Source: Chondrilla cf. caribensis
Taxonomy: Eukaryota > Porifera > Demospongiae > Chondrillida > Chondrillidae
Reading direction: 5' to 3'
Assembly: GCA_964020155.1 (NCBI GenBank)
Contig: OZ026566.1
Span: 4,027,651 to 4,091,650 of the forward strand
DNA length: 64,000 nucleotides
A program made the translations under genes and the position numbers. A model generated the notes under the pieces. That model saw only the letters and a program-made list of their open reading frames with translations. It was not told where the DNA came from and made no database searches. This document shows positions 11,913 through 23,200 of this stretch, one piece after another (within the stretch, counting starts at the first letter, position 1; each line of letters begins with the position of its first letter).

Positions 11913-14890
11913 ATTACAGTTACCACTACACTGCCAACAGTACACAGCTATGTCCCCTATACATGGACATTTTCCACATTCCAAAACTGCCCACACATAC
12001 AGTCCTACAAATACAGACCACATGAAACCTACCACTAACAAAACAGACAGAAAATTAACTAGAGTGTGTAATCATCTTACTCAGGAACACTCTCACTGAA
12101 CTAAAGGGGTGGCGCCTCACTCGCTAACTCAGGTACAGTCGAACTGAACTAGAGGGAGATGACTTCTACCCATTTCAGTTCCTCACACTGATCTAAAAGG
12201 GGTGTGACCACTCACCCAAGGATACTCCCACTTGTCTGGCATGGAAATGATATCCCTATTGAAGAGATGGACCCACTCCGAGTTCCTTCCCGTGAGACGG
12301 CTGGCAGGGGGCGGAGGCATGGGAGGGGGATCCCCCTCAAGCCAGTACTTCACAGCATAGTGATAAAACTGCTTGCTCCAGAGAAGACCGGCATACGACT
12401 GCCTAGCAACAAGGCGCTGCTCGGCCGAAAACCCTCTGAGGATCTTGTCGTAAAAGTGATCTGCTTCCGAGATTCTCTCGTCAAAAATTGTCTGATAACC
12501 TTCACCAAAAGGATCCACTCCTTCGGGAACAGCTTCAGAATCGTTGGTCAGTCTGAACCTGACTTCCTTGGATGCTCCCGGCTCGACATCAAGGACAAAG
12601 TAAGGAGCCACCTTGGTCCCCTTGCTCTGTGGGGAGACTGCATCCAGCTGCTTGTCGACAACGTAGCGATGGAAGGCATCTTTAGTATACGGTGTGTAGG
12701 TGGGCAACCTGTAGAGATCCTCTGTGTTGGTTTCATTCTCGGTGAACAGCAGGGGTGGTTGCTTCCCGTCGGGGCCAACATCCACGTGGAAGTTGGAGAT
12801 GCCCAGGGTTTGGTGCTTCCCGGTGACAAGCTTGTCATTCTTCTTCTTCAACAAGGGCTTCATGGTGCACCCCTCATGAGTACACCCCCAGTACCACGTA
12901 TTGCGGTACCAGAGAGTGGGGAGGAGGTGGAGTGTGGCCTTCTCTGGACCCCTATTGGAGACAGTGATGCGAAAGAGGATATCATTTGGAGAGTTCTTGC
13001 AGTACTCTGCCACTACATCCCAGTAGCGGTTCTCCTCGAACACCCCTGTGTCTTCTAGCTCGTATTCATCACCATATATACCCCGCTTCCTGTTCTCCTC
13101 CACGAGTTTTGCATAAGGGTACTCACTCTGTAAACAACAACAAGAAAACAACTCCGTACTTCCAACCAACACTTGGATGATCAGAACAGCAATTAGAAGA
13201 AGTTGTAGGTAAGAAATTCAATTACGACAAAACTACAAAAACAATAACAACAAGGAGTGTCTGTTCAGTAGCAGATGAACAACTGCGGCTTGTTGGGTTA
13301 CATAAAATGTATGTTTACAAGTAGAGGAGTCAATGTAGTACATAACATGAACACACACACATACAAACTGACTAACAAACACCACACACCTGTGGGTACT
13401 TGTAGAGTGCCTTCATGTAGGAGTGTGTTGGTGTGGAGTCCAGGTAGTAGTACAACTCCTTGCAGTCTTCGCCGTGGTTACCCTCGGGACCAGTGAGTCC
13501 GAACAGCCGCTCCTTCAGAATGGAATCCTTCCCGTTCCAGAGGGACACACAGAAACACAGTCTACACTCTCGGTCGGTGATGCCCAGAAGCCCGTCCTCA
13601 CCCCACCTGTAGGCTCTGCGCCTTGCGTGATCATGAGGGAAGTACTCCCAACTGGACAGAGGAGATGGAGGATGTGAACATCAACTCACACACACGCGCA
13701 CACACACACACACACACACACACGCGCGCGCGCACACGCACACACACACACACACACACACGATACAGGAGTATCTATACAGTAGAACGCTCAATGCAAA
13801 CTCCAAGTGACTTCTTATGTACACACAAACGGAATTTAATGTCAACAGAGTATGTTACCATCTGTGTGGTCGATGCAGGGAGCAGAATTTTATTCACACA
13901 ACCCAAATTTCATATTATAACAAAGTTAAGTGGGTCAAACTATAATATTCTAAACGGATGAGTGGGTATACAAAGAATGGTATGTGAAAGTTGCATTTTC
14001 AAAATGCACCAAGGTATGGTCTCTACTGGACGCAATCAAAACAGTCATATGTACTTCTTCAGGGCAGGATAGCAGAGCTTATCATTGGAATGTTGGCTCT
14101 TCCTGTACGGATACCTCAGGTGGGTACACAGCAACACGACAACACACAGCTGAACCAGCTGGAGATTAACTGGAAGCAACAGTTCTTAACACAAAAGTAA
14201 TGATACTGACTCTCTGTAAGGAGAAGGTCTACTAACTTATTTTATGTCTAAAAATATGAATTTCCATTCAAAGACAGTTCATACATAGAAGGTTAGACTT
14301 TTTATAACAGCATCACACACGAGCACAGCCTCCTCATAACAGCATCTCATATGAGAATGGCCCCTCTCATTATGAAGTGGAGTTGGAGCAGGTGACTTCA
14401 TTGGTACAGCAGTGACAACCGCTACTACAGTGCCAAAATTTCAGACAACATCCACCAACACAACCTTGGAGAAGGAACACAGGGTCTACATTGCCCTCAA
14501 AACAACCTCCCTGCAAAACCAGCGGGACAAGAGTGGATAGGGCTACCCAAATCAACCGCTTATTAGAGTAATTCACAGGGTCACCAGTCCAACCATAGAT
14601 ACTCTCCATCAAACGTGAGAACACAGTGAAGCTACAGTTGTACCACGATGTTACCGTACGTACCAGCCACCGTCAGGGGAATAGTCTTCTCGCACAGTGG
14701 ACCACTGCCGCTCACTAAGGTACGGTCCCCATCTCTTCCAGTTCTTCTTTCTCTCTTTGTCCTCTATCAGACGCTCCGCCTCAGCTGTGGCTGAATGGAG
14801 TCCAACGATCGTCTGCCCTCTGGTGAAGGCCCCGCGAGCCAAGGAAACAGACGGTCGGGGATTGGGTTTGGTAGGATCAGTTTTGCTCAT
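9100..14890 (-). CDS. Glycoside hydrolase family 63-type glycosidase, nine exons
   Basis: A 947-residue protein from exons (reverse order) 14664-14890, 13390-13651, 12216-13127, 11462-11730, 10898-11172, 10470-10681, 9853-10129, 9353-9629 and 9100-9232; phase is kept at every join. It begins [14 protein letters not shown] and has no signal peptide or membrane anchor, unlike ER glucosidase I, so a cytosolic location is likely. Conserved blocks include [49 protein letters not shown] and [19 protein letters not shown]. In the C-terminal (alpha/alpha)6 barrel, Asp in ASWDLAFH (about residue 472) is the candidate general acid and Glu in LFYEYFCG (about residue 891) the candidate base, by analogy with GH63 enzymes. 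This subgroup is best known from bacteria and some microbial eukaryotes. The substrate cannot be read from sequence; alpha-glucosidase activity is the family expectation. Confidence 0.88.
9770..9840. repeat. (CA)n microsatellite in GH63 intron
   Basis: On the gene's sense strand this is a (GT)n tract beginning about 13 bp after the splice donor of the exon 9853-10129. Confidence 0.95.
11808..11911. repeat. (CA)n microsatellite in GH63 intron
   Basis: About 100 bp of CA with a short GCACGCACG interruption, upstream (sense) of the exon 11462-11730. Confidence 0.95.
13684..13762. repeat. (CA)n with CGCGCG core in GH63 first intron
   Basis: CA dinucleotides interrupted by a run of CG, close to the acceptor of the second exon. 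Confidence 0.9.
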
Positions 14891-15132
14891 TTCGTGTGAG
14901 CAGACGAGCTACTATTGAACAGGAAGCGAGCGCTTAATATATGCAGTGCAAGAGTAATGAATCTCATTGTCTCTATAGTTATGGGGTTTTAGTATTGTTA
15001 ACTACACTATATTAACTCTATGTTGTACTATATAAATTTAGGATATAAATTACTTTATGTGCTACTCTACGCCGTATGAATACACATTTTATGTTAAAAC
15101 AAGCCTTGTTGGTTTGTGATTTCAGACAGAAA
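14891..15132. promoter_or_regulatory. Bidirectional promoter GH63 / ARFGAP1
   Basis: Only 242 bp separate the two divergent start codons. I see no clear TATA box in a convincing position. A CAG at 15123-15125 before the ARFGAP1 start resembles a splice acceptor, so an upstream non-coding exon is possible. Function is inferred from spacing alone. Confidence 0.55.
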
Positions 15133-16563
15133 ATGGCGACACAGGAGACAAGAAGAGTTTTAGAAGAATTAAGGCGTAAGAACAATAATAATGTGAGTAA
15201 ACGTTCCAGCCTGTATGTGAATAATCAGCGTATAATTATGTCTAGTTATTTGTGTAGTCAATGTATGTTCTCTGTTTAAGATAAGTTGTTATTTTCATAG
15301 AATTGTTTCGAGTGCGGTGCTCACTATCCTCAGTGGGTGTCCGTTACGTACGGCATATTCATATGTTTGGAGTGCTCCGGGAAACACCGTAACCTTGGAG
15401 TACACCTCAGCTTCGTTAGATCAACCACAATGGATAGATGGAAAGACTCAGAGTTAGACAAGATGAAGGTTGGTTCTTCCTCGCAAGGTCCGGGTAGTCC
15501 TTCCTCATAAGGCCCTGTTCCATATATTCACGAATTGAAGCAATAGTAGCAGCCCATCCTGTTAACTTTGCTGTACATGCACTGTGTTGTCATAGTGAGT
15601 GCATTGTACATGTATGGTAAAATGGGGTGTCTTTGGAAATTTTTCAACGACTACAACATCCACTTTGGGTTACAAGACGTCCGTGTATAAGGCAAAATGG
15701 GGTGACTTTAAATTGGAGAAACTTCTGTGTTTCAAACAGCAAGTGCCATAAATTTGTAGTCAATATTTAAGCTACTTCATTTTATCATCCTGTTATTGTG
15801 TATGTACTGCCGATGATAAGAAAAATCCTGATATTTTCCAGGTAGGTGGGAACAGGCAGGCTAAGGAGTTCCTTGAGTCTCAGTCCGACTATGACAGCGA
15901 CATGAGCATACAGCAGAGATATAACACACGAGCAGCTGCTCTGTATCGGGACAAAATCTCCGCTCTATCGGAGGGAAGATCGTGGAGTATAGAGTCCTCA
16001 CCTGCTAGGAATTATGAGCCCAAAGTGGTAACAGAGGTGGCTGCAAAGTGAGTACTGTGTCACATGACTGTCAGGTGACTGTCACCTGTGGACTAGAGCC
16101 TGTGTTTGGCTGTTCACAAAGAAACCAACCACCACTCAGCTGTAACCAAGTGTTCACTTACTGTAATACTAATGGGTACAGCAGTCCCAGCTATAGAGCA
16201 CTATACTAAATGTACGAAATTTACAAATACGAATACACAAATTCCAAGGGGTGGTTTATCATGTATGGCTACGGAGGGAGTGCATCTTGACTGTTCTTGT
16301 TCAAATTTGGTGTACTTAGGAGTGAGTTCGAGGCACGCATCGGTTCCACAGGATTTGGGAACACTCCTGTTGCTGAGGATAAATCGTCAGATTTTTGGGG
16401 GAGCGCATGGACTAATCTCTCCTCCGGGTGGAACACCTTCACTGAATCAGCTTCAAACTTGGCTTCCTACACATCAGAAAAGGCTCAGAAGGCAGGAAGT
16501 AGTTTCCAAGAAAATGTCTGGAAGCCGACTTCTGAGAAGGTTATCATGTCAACCACTGTCTTC

Positions 16564-16601
<38 letters not shown>

Positions 16602-17575
16602 CACACAACACACAACACACACGCACACACGCATGTGCACACGCATGCACACATACACACATACACACCCATGCACATACACAAGCACATACAAACACTC
16701 ACACACACACATACAAATGTACATACACAAACACATACACACATCCTGAAAATCCTCACTTCCAATAGGCAAGTGTTTGGGGACAGAAAGTGAAGGAAAA
16801 GGCTTCTGAAGTGAAGACTAAAGCAGAAGAAGGAACACTGTGGAGTGATATGTCCACTTCAGCACAGAAGTTTGCTACTAAGGTGTGTGCCACGCTGGGA
16901 GTAGTGTTGAGCTGTACTTGTTTCTATTCCAATATGAGGGATTTTGAAATCAATTTTGGAACCATTATGTACATTGCCCATGTACGTATGTACTGTATGT
17001 CCAATTAACACCTTTATTTCCTCCTGTCTTAGGTAAAGAAATCGGGAGAGAAAGGATGGAACACAGTTCATTCGTACTTTCAAGATAACAATGAAGAGAA
17101 GAATGAAGATGAAGACAATGGTGAAGGAGAGGACAAAGAGCAGCTACAAGAAGATGAGGACTGGAAAGACCAAGAATGGGGAGAGATGCAGTCCGGTCCG
17201 ACAGTAGTGGGGGAAGATAAACCTGTAAAAGAAAAGAAAGTGAAGAAGTCGAAATCTCCACCCAAGGATGATTGGAGCACAGAAGATGGTTGGGATATTG
17301 GGGAGCCGAAGGACAATGACACCACACCTAAAGAGACACCACGGTCATCACAGAAGAAGAAATCAACCACAAAGAAAGGGACTAAATCAAAAACTTCAAA
17401 ATCTTCTAAATCTCCTAGCAGCCTCAATACTTCAGCCGTACTTACTCCAGAGAGTGTTGAGAAGGAGGTGGACCTCATTGATTGGGGGGACGGATGGGAT
17501 TCTTCCTGGGGCTCGTCATCCCCCACGCCCAGCGACAGTCTCCTTGCTCCCTCCAAATCCACCAAATCTGATTAA
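15133..17575 (+). CDS. ARFGAP1: ARFGAP1, ADP-ribosylation factor GTPase-activating protein 1
   Basis: A 436-residue protein from six exons: 15133-15192, 15301-15468, 15842-16047, 16320-16539, 16769-16882 and 17033-17575. It stimulates GTP hydrolysis on Arf1 at the Golgi and so controls COPI coat release. The ArfGAP zinc finger is complete: Cys22, Cys25, Cys42 and Cys45 (C-x2-C-x16-C-x2-C), with arginine finger Arg50 in [11 protein letters not shown]. Two serine/threonine-rich amphipathic stretches occupy the place of the curvature-sensing ALPS motifs: one begins [20 protein letters not shown], the other is [16 protein letters not shown]. The last exon is a lysine- and acid-rich tail ending in a tryptophan/acid cluster ([14 protein letters not shown]), resembling the coat-binding C-terminus of animal ARFGAP1. 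An upstream in-frame ATG at 15076 would add 19 residues absent from the family, so 15133 was chosen. Confidence 0.95.
16567..16760. repeat. (CA)n/ACAT microsatellite in ARFGAP1 intron
   Basis: CA repeats grading into ACATAC and GCACAC variants between exons ending at 16539 and starting at 16769. Confidence 0.9.
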
Positions 17576-18296
17576 GTCCATTAAAATTGAATACTGCTTC
17601 TCCTAACATGCCTGTATTATTAGTTGTGTAGAATAATTTATTTTTCACAACAATAATCTATTCTATAATTATTTATTTATATTATAAATAATATATATGC
17701 GTAAGTATGAAATACTGTTAATTCTTTTTATTAAAATTATATCTCAACATTCTAATTGTTGATCATGCAGTTGAAGGTATTTAAATTATTGCTTGTCAAC
17801 AGCCACCGTGGTCTCGGTGTATTTGTATAACCTATACAAACACGCATGCACACAAGTCCACAAGTGTTGCGCAGCATAGAGTGATTGTTGTTAAAAACAG
17901 ACAAACACAATAATATACCAAATTCTCATGCGTGTACACCTCTGTGGAGGTGGCATTAAACTTACGGTGACCTGCAATTTGAACCTCCATTTCTGGTCAA
18001 AATGGCCTCCCGGGTGTCCCCATGAAACTTAGTAACACAAATGCACATGTGTGTACACCTACACAAGGTGCTATCAAGCCTGTGGTACCCGTGAGAGTAA
18101 ACTTTTACTTGTCCACGGTTACCACACACTCCCTAGTAGCCCTGTCACATAATATAATAATATCAATGTTCATGTATGTACAACCCTCAAGAGTTGCTAT
18201 ATACAGTCCTTGTGATATATAACTGTCAAGATAGAATTTTGGGTTGACAGTCACCACAGCCTCCCTAATAGAGAGGTTCCACTGTATATGCATGGC
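17576..18296. repeat. Diverged satellite-A-like sequence after ARFGAP1
   Basis: ATTAAA at 17580-17585 is a probable ARFGAP1 poly(A) signal. From about 17800 the sequence shows scattered, decayed pieces of the satellite A unit, such as GTGACC / GGTCA pairs and ACACAAATGCACATGTG. A solo MITE-B end, AATAGAGAGGTTCCACTGTA, lies near 18264-18283. No gene is visible. Confidence 0.6.
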
Positions 18297-18339
18297 TATT
18301 AGTGCCATCGCGAAAATGGTTGAACGGCTAGGTGTAGTC

Positions 18340-18732
18340 ATATATCGCAAATTCAATGTAATTCACTAGCCAAATAATTTTTACACCAAACGTTTCATGT
18401 GGTGGGTAATGTTCCAAATACCTCAAGAAGATGCCTTTTAGAATCATGGATGATCCAGAAAGAACCGCACACATTAAACAGAGAACTTGGAACATTACCC
18501 ACCACATACCAACAACTATTTTAGTCCCCCAGTACTTATTATTATTCTTACATCATTTCACCACCCGCCTTATTATTATTCACACGTCATCTTATCATCA
18601 CCTGTCACCACACGCATAAAAGACGCACTCACACCCTGTATTCCATACCACTGAAGAAGACAGCAGTCAGCTGTCGAAACGTTTGGTGTAAAAATTATTT
18701 GGCTAGTGAATTACATTGAATTTGCGATATAT
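18340..18732. mobile_element. Foldback element with 56-bp inverted arms
   Basis: The left arm 18340-18395 is an almost exact reverse complement of the right arm 18677-18732; both include AATTCACTAGCCAAATAATT or its complement. A second inverted pair lies inside: TGGTGGGTAATGTTCCAA at 18400-18417 against 18488-18505. Direct copies of TTAGTGCCATCG flank the structure near 18299 and 18732. There is no ORF. The hammerhead-like motif at 18645 overlaps the right arm, which points to a Penelope-like element remnant. The class assignment is inference. Confidence 0.65.
18645..18689 (+). ncRNA. Hammerhead-ribozyme-like motif (small, Penelope-associated type)
   Basis: Stem I pairs ATACCA (18645-18650) with TGGTGT (18684-18689). 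The core CTGAAGA (18651-18657) fits the CUGANGA consensus. One extra A precedes stem II, GACAGC (18659-18664) with GCTGTC (18670-18675), closed by a 5-nt loop. GAAA follows at 18676-18679. Stem III is reduced to AC/GT, as in the minimal hammerheads associated with Penelope-like elements that cleave as dimers. Predicted cleavage follows U18683. The extra A and tiny stem III are the weak points. Confidence 0.45.
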
Positions 18733-18807
18733 TAGTGCCATCGTGTATCATATTGTCATATGGTCACATGGTCAGATGACACACGATGGCACTAATACTG
18801 ATGCATA

Positions 18808-18986
18808 TACAGTGGAAACTCTCTATTAGGGACACTTTGAGACCTTGATTTTAGTCCTTATTACAGAGGTGTCCTCAATTCAGAGGCCACTTAATACACT
18901 ACAGTACTACACTGGGACACAGAATGGTGTCCTTACTACAGAGGTTTCTGGTATTCAGAGGTCTGTAATAGAGAGGTTCCACTGTA
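18808..18986. mobile_element. MITE-B copy, full length
   Basis: A 179-bp element with inverted ends TACAGTGGAAACTCTCTATT and, on the other strand, TACAGTGGAACCTCTCTATT. The interior is non-coding. It belongs to the same family as 797-998. Confidence 0.7.
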
Positions 18987-20290
18987 CACCATTCATCAGT
19001 AAGATAATTTGAGGATTTGGATGACTGGGAGGTAATCACTGGTTGCCATCAAAATCGGACTTCGGTCTCCCAGCTGATAGAGACTTCGGTCTATTTCAGC
19101 TGGTTTGGCATAAATCCAGTGATATAATTTGTGAACCTTAGGCCTTGCACAGGCTTGTTGTGCAATAAACCTACCCTACCGTGGTAATATACATTTTATG
19201 GCTGATTTAGTATTAACGAAATTACCCATCATAGTGCATCTACATGCACTTGAGGTGCTACAGACCTGATTGTGACCAAAGATATACATTTTATCATTCC
19301 CCATCACAAGGAACCAGCACGCATATGATACCTTATAATACATACGTATACATTTGTATGTACATTTCAATATGGGTACCTTTGAACCTGTGGTGACCAC
19401 CCATGTGATATCATATTCTGTTACTGGTCACCAAGGGCTGCCCAGTGTCCATATCAACCTTTACAATACAAATGCGGATACATGCACACCCTCCAAGATG
19501 TCCTACAAACCTCATGGTGACCAGCTAGAGAATAACAAATTTATTCCTGGTCACCATGGTATGTATCTCCAGTGTCCATGTGATGCATCGTAGCACGAAT
19601 ACTGATGCATGTACACCCTCCTGGAGGTGGTACAGTCCTTCTAGTTACAAACAAAATATGTTTCGTCACCGATCACAAAGGTGCCCCAGTGTTCATAGGA
19701 TATATAGGAGAAATAGTGCTAAGCACCTTCTTGCATAGCTCATGGGAGAGGGGGCGTGCCAACATGATATTTCAGCCAGATCTAGCTATGGACAAATACT
19801 AACTTATGAAACAATTCACATCTGCGTACGTGGTCCCTAACTCTTGCTACATTCGGAGGTGCTTAATATTTTTCAATGCATGGGAAGGTGTGGGAGAATT
19901 CCACTAAGCACCTTCTTGTATAACTCATGGGAGAGGGGATGTGTCAACATGATATTTTAGGGAGGCCTAGCTGTGGACCTATACTAACTTAGAAAACAAT
20001 TCCCATTTCCATATGTGGTCCCTAACCCATGCTACAACTGGAGGTGCTTAACATTTTAAAATGTACATTGAAAAAATATTAAGCACATCTGAATGTGGCT
20101 GGGGTTACAGGCCACCTATTGAGGTGGGATGGTTTCATAAGTTTACATTGCTAGTTAGTTCTGGCTAAAATATCAAGTTGACTTGCCCCTTCCCCATGAG
20201 CTATGCAAAAAGGCACTGAACATATTCTCTCCTATACTCTCCCATTATAATATATTTAGTCGCAATTCACCCATGTGTGACACATATAAG
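18987..20290. repeat. Mixed diverged satellite A and inverted satellite B fragments
   Basis: From 19340 to 19680 there are decayed A-like units (GTATGTACATTTCAATATGG, GTGGTGACC, GGTCACCAAGGGCTGCCCAG). From 19700 to 20100 there are B-like units in the opposite orientation to the main B array, recognised by AAGCACCTTCTTGCATAGCT and GGGGGCGTG. No gene is visible. Confidence 0.65.
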
Positions 20291-23200
20291 AATGCATAAT
20301 ATTATACTTTTGTATGTACATTTCAATATAAGTGTAATACACTTTGTGGTGATCACTAAGGTAATTTCACATTCCGCTGCTGGTCACCATGGGCTGCCAA
20401 GTGTCCATGCCAAACTCACCAACACAATTTCGAATGAATACACACCGTCCTGAGTGTGCTATAGGCCTCGTGGTGACAAGCCAAAAAATGTCAAATTTTA
20501 TGCTTGTCACCACGACCTCTCCTTGTGCACATAATGCATCATAGCTCAAATACGAATGCATAGTGCAAAATGATAGGTTTTGTTGCTGATGAAAATTCTC
20601 TCACGTATCCATATGGCACATAGCACTATACATTGGTATGTACATTTCTATATGAGTGTAATACGCCTTGTGGTGATAACTCAGGTGATTTGACATCACG
20701 TTGCTGGTCACCAAGGGCTGCCCAGTACCTGTCCCAAACTCACCAACACAATTTCGGATGCATGCAAACTGTCATAGGTGTGCTATGGGCCTCGTGGTGA
20801 CAAGCCAAAAAATGTCAATTTTTATGCTTGTCACCACGACCTCTCCTGTGTGCACATAATGCATCATAGATCTAATACCAATGGACGGACACACTCCTGG
20901 AACTAATACGGTCCTTTTGATAGCAAAAATGATAGGTTTTGTTGCTGATGGAAATTCTCTCAGGTGTCCATATGGTACATAGCACTATACTTTTGTATGT
21001 ACATTTCCATATGAGTGTAATACGCCTTGTGGTGATAACTCAGGTGATTTGACATCACGTTGCTGGTCACCAAGGGCTGCCCAGTACCTGTCCCAAACTC
21101 ACCAACACAATTTCGGATGCATGCAAACTGTCATAGGTGTGCTATGGGCCTCGTGGTGACAAGCCAAAAAATGTCAATTTTTATGCTTGTCACCACGACC
21201 TCTCCTGTGTGCACATAATGCATCATAGATCTAATACCAATGGACGGACACACTCCTGGAACTAATACGGTCCTTTTGATAGCAAAAATGATAGGTTTTG
21301 TTGCTGATGGAAATTCTCTCAGGTGTCCATATGGTACATAGCACTATACTTTTGTATGTACATTTCCATATGAGTGTAATACGCCTTGTGGTGATAACTC
21401 AGGTGATTTGACATCACGTTGCTGGTCACCAAGGGCTGCCCAGTACCTGTCCCAAACTCACCAACACAATTTCGGATGCATGCAAACCATTTTGAGTGTG
21501 CTATGGGCCTCGTGGTGACAAGCCAAAAAATGTCAATTTTTATGCTTGTCACCACAACCTCTCCTGTGTGCACATAATGCATCATAGATCTAATACGAAT
21601 GTACGGACACACTCCTGGAACTAATACGGTCCTTTTGATAGCAAATATGATAGGTTTTGTTGCTGATGGAAATTCTCTCAGGTGTCCATATGGTACATAG
21701 CATTATATACTTGTATGTACATTTCCATATGAGTGTAATACGCCTTGTGGTGATAACTCAGGTGATTTGACATCACGTTGCTGGTCACCAAGGGCTGCCC
21801 AGTACCTGTCCCAAACTCACCAACACAATTTCGGATGCATGCAAACCATTTTGAGTGTGCTATGGGCCTCGTGGTGACAAGCCAAAAAATGTCAATTTTT
21901 ATGCTTGTCACCACGACCTCTCCTGTGTGCACATAATGCATCATAGATCTAATACCAATGCATGGACACACTCCTGGAACTAATACCGTCCTTTTGATAG
22001 CAAATATGATAGGTTTTGTTGCTGATGAAAATTCTCTCAGGTGTCTATATGACACATAGCACTATACTTTTGTATGTACATTTCCATATGAGTGTAATAC
22101 GCCTTGTGGTGATAACTCAGGTGATTTGACATCACGTTGCTGGTCACCAAGGGCTGCCCAGTACCTGTCCCAAACTCACCAACACAATTTCGGATGCATG
22201 CAAACCGTCCTGGGTGTGCTATGGGCCTCGTGGTGACAAGCCAAAAAATGTCAATTTTTATGCTTGTCACCACGACCTCTCCTGTGTGCACATAATGCAT
22301 CATAGATCTAATACCAATGCACGGACACACTCCTGGAACTAATACGGTCCTTTTGATAGCAAAAATGATAGGTTTTGTTGCTGATGAAAATTCTCTTACG
22401 TATCCATATGGCACATAGCACTATACATTGGTATGTACATTTCCATATGAGTGTAATACGCCTTGTGGTGATAACTCAGGTGATTTGACATCACGTTGCT
22501 GGTCACCAAGGGCTGCCCAGTACCTGTCCCAAACTCACCAACACAATTTCGGATGCATGCAAACCATTTTGAGTGTGCTATGGGCCTCGTGGTGACAAGC
22601 CAAAAAATGTCAATTTTTATGCTTGTCACCACAACCTCTCCTGTGTGCACATAATGCATCATAGATCTAATACGAATGTACGGACACACTCCTGGAACTA
22701 ATACGGTCCTTTTGATAGCAAATATGATAGGTTTTGTTGCTGATGGAAATTCTCTCAGGTGTCCATATGGTACATAGCATTATATACTTGTATGTACATT
22801 TCCATATGAGTGTAATACGCCTTGTGGTGATAACTCAGGTGATTTGACATCACGTTGCTGGTCACCAAGGGCTGCCCAGTACCTGTCCCAAACTCACCAA
22901 CACAATTTCGGATGCATGCAAACCATTTTGAGTGTGCTATGGGCCTCGTGGTGACAAGCCAAAAAATGTCAATTTTTATGCTTGTCACCACGACCTCTCC
23001 TGTGTGCACATAATGCATCATAGATCTAATACCAATGCATGGACACACTCCTGGAACTAATACCGTCCTTTTGATAGCAAATATGATAGGTTTTGTTGCT
23101 GATGAAAATTCTCTCAGGTGTCTATATGACACATAGCACTATACTTTTGTATGTACATTTCCATATGAGTGTAATACGCCTTGTGGTGATAACTCAGGTG

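Noticed and set aside
12204..13058. 284-codon plus-strand ORF opposite the large GH63 exon
   Set aside because: Antisense shadow of a conserved coding exon; no independent domain.
15076..15132. Upstream in-frame ATG that would extend ARFGAP1 by 19 residues
   Set aside because: The added residues do not match the family, and a splice-acceptor-like CAG lies between it and the ATG at 15133.
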